Of a stretch of DNA of 64,000 nt, positions 1-6,481 are shown in pieces. Made by a program: the position numbers and the translations under genes. A model generated the notes under the pieces. The model did no database searches and was not told where the DNA came from. It saw nothing but the letters and a program-made list of their open reading frames with translations. The DNA lies in contig JAHCKG010000002.1 of the NCBI GenBank assembly GCA_026125895.1, positions 280,034-344,033 of the forward strand, written 5' to 3'. Source of the stretch: Pseudolabrys sp. (GTDB taxonomy: Bacteria > Pseudomonadota > Alphaproteobacteria > Rhizobiales > Xanthobacteraceae). Position 1 is the first letter of the stretch; every line of letters begins with the position of its first letter.

Positions 1-2
1 GG

Positions 3-788
3 AAAACCGGCCGCGGTGTTGCCCTGGTTCCGACCATGGGCGCGCTCCATGCCGGCCACCTCAAGCTGGTGGCCGAGGCGAGGAAGCGCGCGCGCCGCGT
101 CGTGGTGTCGATCTTCGTTAACCCCACCCAGTTCGCGCCGACCGAAGACTTCGGCAGCTACCCGCGGACCTTCGACGCCGACATGACGGCGCTCGCCGCG
201 CTCAAGGTCGATGCGGTGTGGGCGCCGACGGCGGCCGAGATGTACCCGGAAGGCTTCGCCACCCGGGTGGCGCCGGAGGGCGCGGCCCTGGCCGGGCTCG
301 AGGACAAGTTCCGCCCGCACTTCTTCGGCGGCGTCGCCACCGTGGTGACCAAGCTGTTCACGCAGGTTCAGCCGGACTTCGCCATGTTCGGCCAGAAGGA
401 CTACCAGCAGCTTCGCGTCGTCACGCAGATGGCGAGCGATCTCGATCTGCCGCTCAAGGTCGTCGGTATTCCGACGGTGCGCGAGAAGGATGGCCTCGCC
501 CTCTCGTCGCGCAATGTCTATTTGTCGGAGGCCGAACGCGCCATCGCGCCGACGCTCTATCGCGTGCTCAAGGCGAGCGCCCAACGCATCAAGCGCGGCG
601 AGCCGATCGAGATGGTGATGGAGGAAGGCGCCGGCGAGATCCGTCACGCCGGCTTCGCGCTCGATTATCTCGAAGCGCGTCATGCCTTGAACCTCAAGCC
701 AATCGCCTCTGTGAAGGACGGTCCCATTCGTTTGCTCGTGGCGGCGAAGATCGGCAAGACGCGATTGATCGATAATCTGGGGGTGTGA
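3..788 (+). CDS. panC: Pantothenate synthetase, 5' end outside window
   Basis: Pantoate-beta-alanine ligase, the ATP-dependent last step of pantothenate (vitamin B5, CoA precursor) synthesis in the cytoplasm. The frame is open from base 3 and already reads the family's [11 protein letters not shown] segment, whose first motif residues lie upstream of the ATG at 36, so that ATG is internal and the true start is before the window. Further family motifs: FGQKDYQQL (about residue 130) and LSSRNVYL (about 170). About 20 N-terminal residues are missing. The C-terminus is complete. Confidence is high. Confidence 0.96.
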   Translation, partial: KTGRGVALVPTMGALHAGHLKLVAEARKRARRVVVSIFVNPTQFAPTEDFGSYPRTFDADMTALAALKVDAVWAPTAAEMYPEGFATRVAPEGAALAGLEDKFRPHFFGGVATVVTKLFTQVQPDFAMFGQKDYQQLRVVTQMASDLDLPLKVVGIPTVREKDGLALSSRNVYLSEAERAIAPTLYRVLKASAQRIKRGEPIEMVMEEGAGEIRHAGFALDYLEARHALNLKPIASVKDGPIRLLVAAKIGKTRLIDNLGV

Positions 789-806
789 GGCACGCTCTCT
801 CTCCCG

Positions 807-933
807 CCCTCCCCCTTGTGGGGAGGGTCGACCGCCGAGCGAAGCGAGTGCGGTCGGGGTGGGGGTCGATGACGACCGCGATCACCCCCACCCCGCTCGC
901 TATCGCTCGCGACCCTCCCCACAAGGGGGAGGG
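807..933. repeat. Palindromic intergenic repeat behind panC
   Basis: Two 24-bp arms, 807-830 and 910-933, are exact reverse complements (core CCCTCCCCCTTGTGGGGAG). Between them is a second, imperfect inverted pair around the words GAGCGAAGCGAG and CTCGCTATCGCTCG. The whole could fold as one long hairpin in RNA and may act as a terminator-like 3' end for panC. Repeats of this look are common between genes in Bradyrhizobium-like genomes (general knowledge). Confidence 0.8.
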
Positions 934-1403
934 TAAAGTGTGATCGCCGCTGCGTTCACATTTCTCAGGATTCAATTTTCAAACAGCCCGGTCCTAAACA
1001 GCCAACGCTCCGCTGGCCCTGTTCTTTGTGCGGCGCGGGTCACGCCGTATTCCCTTTCCCCTCCGGACATGCCGAGGGAATGGAGCGCCGCGAAGCGCCC
1101 AAAGTGTGCACCTTGCGGTGCACGGCCCCTCCTTGCGATCGGAGAAGGCCTGCGCCCCGCGGCGCTCCATCGCGGTGTCTTGACGACGCCGGGCCGCGCT
1201 TCTGGCGGCTGATCCATCTTGCGACGGGTAGCGCTCACCATCAGCAAGCTCCTTGCAGCCGGTCCTAGTGCCGGCGGGCGGAGCCCCGGCGCCGCCCGAG
1301 CGCCTGGGATGCGTAATCCCCAGGCCCGCGGGCACCGCATCCTTTCCCACTGACAAGACGCCTCATGACAGCGCCCCCGGCCGGATCGGACGGAGCAACG
1401 TTA
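934..1403. other. Long intergenic stretch, no supported gene
   Basis: About 470 bases with open frames on both strands but no convincing start or RBS. The composition is very arginine/cysteine-codon rich in every frame, as in the small conserved AMERRG-type 'hypothetical proteins' annotated from repeated sequence in Bradyrhizobium relatives; the minus-strand frame does encode the string AMERRG near 1155-1175. I read it as a dispersed repeat rather than a gene. It ends at the left flank of the transposon-like element. Confidence 0.4.
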
Positions 1404-1411
1404 TCCTATTG
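1404..1411. repeat. Candidate target site duplication, left copy
   Basis: TCCTATTG, identical to 4069-4076 at the other side of the transposon-like element. Length 8 matches IS1595-family behaviour. The distances from the 8-mers to the inverted repeats differ (13 and 28 bases), so chance identity is not excluded. Confidence 0.5.
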
Positions 1412-1416
1412 TAGGA

Positions 1417-1465
1417 ATAAGTGCGCACTTATATACTTGACAAAAGCGCGCAGATGTTTAAATTC
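1417..1465 (+). promoter_or_regulatory. Left end palindrome and probable transposase promoter
   Basis: 1417-1432 is a perfect 16-bp palindrome, ATAAGTGC-GCACTTAT. Five bases later TTGACA (1437-1442) is an exact -35 consensus, and an AT-rich TTTAAATT follows at 1457-1464 at a spacing near 16. The palindrome overlaps the inverted repeat, so transposase binding to its own end could also repress this promoter (inference). Confidence 0.55.
1425..1446. repeat. Left terminal inverted repeat
   Basis: Reads GCACTTATATACTT then GACAAAAG. Matches the reverse complement of 4019-4040 in 20 of 22 positions, differing only at positions 9 and 15. Confidence 0.8.
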
Positions 1466-1484
1466 ACGGTCATAGGAGCTTCCG

Positions 1485-2420
1485 ATGACCGCAGTGTTCC
1501 AAAACCCCATCTTTCAGGACGAAACCAAGGCACGTGAGGCTCTGGAAGCCGTGCGCTGGCCTGAAGGCCCCTATTGCCCTCACTGCGGCAACTCGGACCC
1601 CGAAAAGATCGCCAAAATCGAAGGCAAAAAGCAGTCTCACCGCCCCGGCCTGTACTACTGCAACGAGTGCAAGGGCCAGTTCACGGTTACGGTCGGGACC
1701 GTCTTTGAAAAGTCCAAGGTCCCTCTAACCAAGTGGTGGATGGCCGCTCACCTGATGAACTCAGGCAAGAACGGCGTTTCCGCCCACGAAATTCACCGGA
1801 CTATCGGCGTTACCTACAAGACCGCTTGGTTCATGATGCATCGCCTTCGCGAAGCCATGAGCGAGGTCGCCTCTGCCCCCATGGGCGGCACTGGCGGTCC
1901 TGTTCAAGCCGACGAAACCTACTATGGCGGCACGTCCAAGCGCGCCAAAGGCTACGTCAAAGGCTTTGGCGGCAAGTCTAGCGTTGTCGCGCTTGTTGAA
2001 CCTGCCACCGGCCAAGCCCGCGCCTTCGTTATGAAGGGCACCAGCGCCCACCAAGTTTCCGAAATCCTGTTTACGAACGTTGTCCGCAAGGCCACCACGC
2101 TCGTGACCGATGAAAGCCGCCTCTACACGAAAGCCGGTACTGAATTTGCGGACCATCAAACCGTGCTGCACACCGCGAAGAAATACGTCAACGAGGCAGG
2201 CTTTACGACGAACCACGTTGAAAACTTCTTTGGCGTCCTCAAGCGCGGTATGCGCGGCACCTATACGCATTGCGACGAAAAGCATTTACAGCGTTACGTT
2301 GCGGAATTCCAATTCCGTTATAACAACCGCTCCGGCCTTGGCGTTAGCGATGGGGAACGGACGGCGAAGGCTCTCAAGGGCATTGAGGGCAAGCGCCTGA
2401 CGTACCGGCCGACTAACTGA
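1485..2420 (+). CDS. IS1595-family (ISXO2-like) transposase
   Basis: DDE-type transposase, 311 residues, full length for the family. The N-terminal zinc ribbon shows CPHCG (about 32-36) and CNEC (about 59-62). The ISXO2-like catalytic domain follows with VQADETYYGG (about 139), VTDES (about 207) and NHVENFFGVLKRGMRGTY (about 243-260), the last carrying the family's Asn and Lys/Glu positions. No stop or frameshift, so it may be active. The start at 1485 has AGGAG at 1474-1478. The TTGACA promoter lies inside the element end. It stands alone on plus ahead of the passenger genes. Confidence 0.93.
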   Translation: MTAVFQNPIFQDETKAREALEAVRWPEGPYCPHCGNSDPEKIAKIEGKKQSHRPGLYYCNECKGQFTVTVGTVFEKSKVPLTKWWMAAHLMNSGKNGVSAHEIHRTIGVTYKTAWFMMHRLREAMSEVASAPMGGTGGPVQADETYYGGTSKRAKGYVKGFGGKSSVVALVEPATGQARAFVMKGTSAHQVSEILFTNVVRKATTLVTDESRLYTKAGTEFADHQTVLHTAKKYVNEAGFTTNHVENFFGVLKRGMRGTYTHCDEKHLQRYVAEFQFRYNNRSGLGVSDGERTAKALKGIEGKRLTYRPTN

Positions 2421-2473
2421 AGCCAAGACTCTTAGGCAGAAGGCCGCTAAATTCCTCCGGTGGAGGAAACGCC

Positions 2474-2748
2474 ATGCCGAAAAAACCTAGCATTCTAAAT
2501 GAACGCAGACCGCTCCCGCCGCTATCAACCGAAACGAACTACTTGGCGGCGGACTTTGAATATCTGGAGCATTTCGGTCCGCAGCTAACCGGATCAAAAG
2601 CCATTCTCCGTCTGAATTTGAAGAATGGACCACAATTGATGTGCCATGTAGCGACGATCAACTGCAGCACCTAATGATTTCTCTTTTCGAGAGTTACCCA
2701 CCCCGTGCCCTTGCTTACCTGAAAGAGCGCTGGCCGAGGGAGACTTAA
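2474..2748 (+). pseudogene. Unknown passenger ORF with a probable frameshift
   Basis: An excellent RBS (GGAGG at 2463-2467) precedes the ATG at 2474. The first frame reads MPKKPSILNERRPLPPLSTE and runs to a stop at 2672, but its last 20 residues look non-coding. In the frame starting one base earlier (open from 2560) the sequence ends convincingly, with a stretch like EEWTTIDVP followed by YPPRALAYLKERWPRET and a stop at 2746. One indel near 2605-2625 would join them into a protein of about 90 residues. I do not recognise the family. It could be a decayed passenger gene, a sequencing error or programmed shifting. Confidence 0.55.
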
Positions 2749-2751
2749 GTT

Positions 2752-2889
2752 TCATGTCTTTTTCTTTCGGGAAGCGGTGACCTTTTTCTTCTTCCCGCCA
2801 GCCTTCAATTCATCATGGGGCTTTGGCTTCATACGTACAAGAGCGCCCATTAGGCGCTTGGTAGATTCGATGTCTTTGTCTTTTCCCAT
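2752..2889 (-). CDS. 45-residue Lys-rich microprotein, passenger operon gene 4
   Basis: Starts MGKDKDIESTKRLMGALVRM and ends in a Lys/Arg-rich tail containing GGKKKK and SRKKKT. Its ATG follows directly on the TAA stop of the DUF2283-like gene (TAAATGG), so translation is probably coupled. No membrane segment or signal peptide. The basic tail suggests nucleic-acid or protein binding, but function is unknown. Last gene of a four-gene minus operon; its stop faces the stop of the frameshifted plus ORF three bases away. Confidence 0.6.
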   Translation of the reverse strand: MGKDKDIESTKRLMGALVRMKPKPHDELKAGGKKKKVTASRKKKT

Positions 2890-3162
2890 TTAGTCCCTGA
2901 CATGATCCAAGATGGTCTCTACCTGCGCCGCAGGAACCTCCAGCCTTTCGGAGATTTCAGGGACCAACGTTGACCGGCGCTGGTACCAATAATGTGCGAA
3001 GTCGATGATTGTCACACCAACTGGATGGCCTAGTCTATCGTAACGCCAAACCACACCGGGGCGATCTTCGGCGCCCCGGCCGGCGGACTCGCCGGGGGCG
3101 GAAATATAAAGAACGTCGTTATCTGCGTCGTAAACGACTTCAAACCTTTTAAGATTTGTCAT
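2890..3162 (-). CDS. DUF2283-like protein, passenger operon gene 3
   Basis: 90 residues. The core FEVVYDADNDVLYISAPGE and the later VGVTIIDFAHYW follow the DUF2283 pattern: a beta strand with 'YD...DVLYI', then 'G..v.l.i.G.ei..iei'. The start at 3162 is chosen because GTGGAG stands 8 bases before it and the domain begins just after; the frame continues 24 codons upstream, but that part reads inside the preceding gene. DUF2283 proteins often sit beside small partners such as DUF4258 and have been proposed as antitoxin-like; that role here is inference. It overlaps the upstream gene by 14 bases. Confidence 0.7.
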   Translation of the reverse strand: MTNLKRFEVVYDADNDVLYISAPGESAGRGAEDRPGVVWRYDRLGHPVGVTIIDFAHYWYQRRSTLVPEISERLEVPAAQVETILDHVRD

Positions 3163-3535
3163 CTTGATTACTCCACAGCAGGACGCCATGCGACGTAGAA
3201 TCGTTGAAATAGGAACTCCGAACCCAACCGACATTGCTGGAACTATCGAAACCGACCGCTACTCGAAGCGGGTTCCCGGAAGTACTTGTCGTGTCATGGT
3301 CAACGAACACTAAAGAGTCCAGCGGCCTCGTCGCGCTTCTATAGACGGATGTGGGGTACTGTAAGGCGCGACTGATAGAATCTGCGGTCCCGAGGAAGGG
3401 ATAGGTCGTAAATTCGGGGTGGCTGCCCTCGATATGAGAAACCGTATCGTCTGCCAGTAGAAAAGTGTCCAGCCTCGACAACGCTGTCGTCGTCAGCGCA
3501 GTTGTCCTGATGAGAGTACCAGGGCGCTGGCCCAT
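3149..3535 (-). CDS. Unknown 128-residue protein, passenger operon gene 2
   Basis: Begins MGQRPGTLIRTTALTTTALS. A very strong RBS, AAGGAGAGG, lies five bases before the ATG. The sequence is rich in Ser/Thr/Asp with no Lys until the end, no membrane segment and no Cys. The repeated pattern of short beta-like stretches (TFLLADDTVSHIEGS, PLDSLVFVDHD, GNPLRVAVGFDSS) suggests an all-beta fold. I recognise no family. It is 13 bases behind gene 1, and its end overlaps the start of the DUF2283-like gene. Confidence 0.65.
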   Translation of the reverse strand: MGQRPGTLIRTTALTTTALSRLDTFLLADDTVSHIEGSHPEFTTYPFLGTADSISRALQYPTSVYRSATRPLDSLVFVDHDTTSTSGNPLRVAVGFDSSSNVGWVRSSYFNDSTSHGVLLWSNQDDKS

Positions 3536-3548
3536 GATCCTCTCCTTG

Positions 3549-3914
3549 TTATCTCTTAAGAGATTCGTTGATTTCTTGAACGTATTTCGCCCACTCAGCG
3601 TCTGTCACCTTGAGAACAGATCGAAGCTCAGCAATCTTGCCGGCCAGCCAAGTTGAAAAATTGATCGCAGAAGAGAGATCCATGGTCACATTGACCTCCA
3701 GCTCCCTCACGATGACCTGCCCCACCGGCTCCGGCGACTCCTTTGCCGAGCCATCAGGCCCAACAGTAAGGACGGACGACAGAGGACCAGCGCCTCTCTC
3801 ATTGTAAAATGAGAATTGAAGGCGCCCTCGGGGCGTCACACCGCCGTAAGCGCCGTCGGCAGCAACAACGCGATAAAAGTTGCTCTGCTCGTATTCAACC
3901 TTAAGCTCCGCCAT
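3549..3914 (-). CDS. Unknown 121-residue protein, passenger operon gene 1
   Basis: Starts MAELKVEYEQSNFYRVVAAD, preceded by a GAGGGG RBS; a second in-frame start ten codons upstream (3944) is less likely. The pattern 'YGGVTPRGRLQFSFYNERG ... VIVRELEVNVTMD ... AINFSTWLAGKIAEL' resembles uncharacterised proteins that read as a beta sandwich followed by a helix, similar in outline to DUF3467, but I cannot assign it. First gene of the minus passenger operon; the right inverted repeat lies about 100 bases upstream and could hold its promoter. Confidence 0.65.
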   Translation of the reverse strand: MAELKVEYEQSNFYRVVAADGAYGGVTPRGRLQFSFYNERGAGPLSSVLTVGPDGSAKESPEPVGQVIVRELEVNVTMDLSSAINFSTWLAGKIAELRSVLKVTDAEWAKYVQEINESLKR

Positions 3915-4018
3915 GGCGTCCCCTCTATTTGCCCGGGACACCACTTTCAGCAGAATTCACCTTTCTCTGCAACTTTCTAACGGCGCTTCGGCAGCCCTCG
4001 TCATTAGGATTTAAAACT

Positions 4019-4040
4019 CTTTTGTTAAGTACATAAGTGC
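4019..4040. repeat. Right terminal inverted repeat
   Basis: Reverse complement of the left repeat with two mismatches. Just outside it, AATAAGTG recurs at 4042-4049, giving two direct copies of the AATAAGTG word at this end, whereas the left end has the two copies inverted. Confidence 0.78.
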
Positions 4041-4068
4041 GAATAAGTGTCAAGGACTAAATGCTAGG

Positions 4069-4076
4069 TCCTATTG
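4069..4076. repeat. Candidate target site duplication, right copy
   Basis: TCCTATTG, the second copy. It contains the stop codon (CTA on plus, TAG on minus) of the OmpA-family gene, so insertion here would leave that protein unchanged. Confidence 0.5.
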
Positions 4077-5135
4077 CTCGACCAGCTCGACGCGGCGGTT
4101 CTTGGCCCTGCCCTCGTCGGAACGGTTGGTCGCGACCGGCGACATCGGCCCCAGCCCGCGCGGCACCAGGCGCTTGGCATCGATGCCGTGGCGCGCGGCC
4201 AGCGCCTTGACCACCGCGTCGGCGCGGCGGTTCGACAGGCTGACGTTGTAGTCGAGCGTCCCCTTGTTGTCGGTATGGCCGATCACGAAGGCGCGCAGGG
4301 CCGGGTTGGCCTTGAGGAACTTGGCCATCTCGGCCAGTTGCGGCTCGGATTCCGGCTTGATGTCGGCTTTGTCGAAGTCGAACAGGATACCGTAGAACAC
4401 CGCCTTGCCCTGACTGGCGATATCGCCGGTGATCTGCTCGGCGCTGACCATCTCCATGCGCTTTTCCATGGCACGCGGCTCGATGACCTCGACCAGCACA
4501 CCGACGCGGTCGCGCAAGGCCTCCGAATAGGTGCCGAACGAACCGCCCGTGTGGGTGCCGCCATAGACGGCGACATAGGTGTCGCCCGCCGGGCCGCTCT
4601 TCTTGAACAACGTGTAGCGCGGGTCGAGCAGTTGATCGAACGAGGCATCGATCAGCAGCCGGCGCAACCGCTCGTAGTTCGGGCCGACCACCTTGGTCTC
4701 CGGCCGGTCCCAGCGATATTTCAGGACGACGAAGCTCTCGCCGCAATCATTCCCCGCGCAGCGATAGACCGGTTCGAAGCCGCGTGCGGCAACGCTGTCG
4801 GTAAAGTTCGTCGTCACCTCCAGCGACGAACGGCCGGCCGGCGCCACATAGATCATCCGCGTCACCTTGCCTTGGGCGGTCACCATGGCCGAGAACTGTT
4901 TGTCGGACGCGTAGCTCTTGCCCTGCGCCGGGCCGCTCGGCAGCTTGAGTTCGTCGAAGGCCTTTTCCGTTTTGGCGAGCAGCGCCGAGCCGGTGTAGCG
5001 GCCGACCAGCGGGTGATCGCCGGCACTGGGCAGGTCTTTCGACAAAAACGCCATCACCCGCTCATCGGGCGCGGCCTGTACAGCAAGCGGCAGAAGGGTG
5101 GCGAGGGTGACGGCCAGCGTCAGCGAGCGCAGCAT
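4071..5135 (-). CDS. OmpA-family outer membrane protein with DUF4892-like N-terminal domain
   Basis: 354 residues. Signal peptide (MLRSLTLAVTLATLLPLAVQA), then a DUF4892-like domain beginning around HPLVGRYTGSALLAKTEKAF, then a peptidoglycan-binding OmpA C-terminal domain from about residue 245: FDFDKADIKPES, GHTDNKGTLDYN and LSNRRADAVV, ending KNRRVELVEQ. Likely tethers the outer membrane to the cell wall. The start is supported by GGAG eight bases upstream. The transposon-like element ends directly at its stop codon. Confidence 0.88.
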   Translation of the reverse strand: MLRSLTLAVTLATLLPLAVQAAPDERVMAFLSKDLPSAGDHPLVGRYTGSALLAKTEKAFDELKLPSGPAQGKSYASDKQFSAMVTAQGKVTRMIYVAPAGRSSLEVTTNFTDSVAARGFEPVYRCAGNDCGESFVVLKYRWDRPETKVVGPNYERLRRLLIDASFDQLLDPRYTLFKKSGPAGDTYVAVYGGTHTGGSFGTYSEALRDRVGVLVEVIEPRAMEKRMEMVSAEQITGDIASQGKAVFYGILFDFDKADIKPESEPQLAEMAKFLKANPALRAFVIGHTDNKGTLDYNVSLSNRRADAVVKALAARHGIDAKRLVPRGLGPMSPVATNRSDEGRAKNRRVELVEQ

Positions 5136-5252
5136 CGCGGTTTCTCCGGAGCTTGGGAGGGATTCCGAAAGCCCCGGAAGAATTCCACAGCGGCTGCGCC
5201 GTGAATGTGACGTCCATCACGCGGCGGCGGCCTGCCAGCCGGTTATCGCGGC

Positions 5253-5693
5253 CTATAACAAGCCAAGCTGCATCAGTTCGCGCCGCATCTCTTCGGGCAT
5301 GTTCACGGCGCCCTTGGCCGCCTTGGTGAGGTCGCGCGGCGCTTCCTTGGCATCGAGGTAGCGCCAGCCCTGGAAGGCCGAGCGCGGGCGCGGCTCGACG
5401 GGCACGCATTTGGGATCGAGCACCAGCTTGCAGCGGTGGATGCCGTCCTTGTCGGTGAACGGCCGGATATCGAGAATCACCTCGCGGCACAGGATCTGGC
5501 CCTTGATCACCCAGTAGATCGAGCCGCCGTCCTTCAGTTCGTCGGCGCGCTTAGGCACCATGCGCGTCGTATGAATGCGCTCCGGCTTCTTCACGCCGCG
5601 CTTCTTCTGCGCCTTGATCTTGTCGTCGATCCAGCCTTGCAGGTCGGCGATGCTATCGGTGCCGACCGAGAGTTTGATCAAATGCAGCGGCAT
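5253..5693 (-). CDS. DUF1489 family protein
   Basis: 146 residues, starting MPLHLIKLSVG. The order of conserved blocks (HTTRMVPKR, GSIYWVIKG, ILCREVILDIRPF, then PRSAFQGWRYL) is that of DUF1489, an alphaproteobacterial family without known function. Soluble, no signal. It lies nine bases downstream of the stop of the membrane protein gene at 5702-6283 on the same strand, so they probably form an operon. Confidence 0.85.
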   Translation of the reverse strand: MPLHLIKLSVGTDSIADLQGWIDDKIKAQKKRGVKKPERIHTTRMVPKRADELKDGGSIYWVIKGQILCREVILDIRPFTDKDGIHRCKLVLDPKCVPVEPRPRSAFQGWRYLDAKEAPRDLTKAAKGAVNMPEEMRRELMQLGLL

Positions 5694-5701
5694 GTCAGTC
5701 G

Positions 5702-6283
5702 TCAAATCCCGGAAACGAATTTCGCCATGATGACAATGATGGCAATCTGCATGACGCCCTGCGCGGCGACGGCGTAGAAGTATCCGCTCATCAGGCGGCC
5801 GATCTTGGCGCGGTCCGGCTCGGCCTTCTGCAATTCGAAACAGACGCGCAAATTGGTCGGCAGCAGATAGCCGAGGCCCTGGATCGTCATCAATGTGACC
5901 AGGATAAGCGCGCCATAAACCCAGGCGATCTGCGGCCACTCCAGCGCGGTAAAGCCGAGCTCGACGGCCAGAAACCAGCCGGCCGTGCCGGTGATGATCG
6001 ACAAGGTCGGCATGAGGAACAAGGTGCGCGGCGTCAGCTTGAGCAGGATCTGCTTGCGCACGGAGATGTCGAGCGTGCGCATGATGGGCCCGAGCACAAA
6101 GCCCATGAACAGATCGATGCCGGTCCACAGCACGCCGGCCATCACATGCACCCAGTTGAGGAACCAGATGTTACGGCTGACGATGGCGGCAACCATGACG
6201 GCGAGCGCCACGGCGACATACCAAAGATAATGCAGCCGGATCAGTGAAGGCGGATGGTCCGGAGCGATGGCGACGGTCGTCAT
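5702..6283 (-). CDS. Integral membrane protein, possibly DUF2269/CopD-like
   Basis: 193 residues with about five predicted membrane segments, at roughly 20-42, 46-66, 88-110, 122-142 and 168-190. The second contains WVHVMAGVLWTGIDLF, a His/Trp pattern seen in DUF2269/CopD-type membrane proteins that bind haem or copper. A GGGGGAA RBS precedes the ATG. First gene of a two-gene operon with the DUF1489 gene. The family call is tentative; the membrane nature is clear. Confidence 0.75.
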   Translation of the reverse strand: MTTVAIAPDHPPSLIRLHYLWYVAVALAVMVAAIVSRNIWFLNWVHVMAGVLWTGIDLFMGFVLGPIMRTLDISVRKQILLKLTPRTLFLMPTLSIITGTAGWFLAVELGFTALEWPQIAWVYGALILVTLMTIQGLGYLLPTNLRVCFELQKAEPDRAKIGRLMSGYFYAVAAQGVMQIAIIVIMAKFVSGI

Positions 6284-6359
6284 GTGCTCATTCCCCCGCG
6301 CTGGCCGCGCCTGCTATCTCTATCACATTCATATCTTCGTCGATCCAAATCCGAACCGC

Positions 6360-6475
6360 CATCCTGAGGTGCGACCTCCGCGAAAGCGGAGGGAGCCTCG
6401 AAGGATGAACGCCCGGGGTTCACGGGCCGTCGCCCTTCGAGGCTCACGCTGCGCGTGAGCACCTCAGGGTGACGG
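6360..6475. repeat. Palindromic repeat, type A
   Basis: Outer arms TCCTGAGGTGC (6362-6372) and GCACCTCAGGG (6459-6469); inner arms GAGCCTCGAAGG and CCCTTCGAGGCTC. The same outer and inner arms, with a different middle, recur at 63832-63948. Mobile or REP-like intergenic repeat, between mccA and the membrane protein gene. Confidence 0.85.
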
Positions 6476-6481
6476 AAAAAA

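Larger units (their letters stand above)
1412..4068. mobile_element. IS1595-family element carrying passenger genes
   Basis: A 2.66-kb unit bounded by inverted ends: 1425-1446 and 4019-4040 match in 20 of 22 positions as reverse complements. The 8-mer TCCTATTG occurs immediately outside at 1404-1411 and 4069-4076; an 8-bp target duplication is what the IS1595 family makes. It holds an ISXO2-like transposase gene on plus and at least five further ORFs, the last four on minus. The interior is visibly more AT-rich than its flanks. The exact outer edges are inferred from the 8-mer; the inverted repeats alone support 1425-4040. IS1595-family members with passenger genes are known (transporter IS, tIS). 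Confidence 0.75.
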
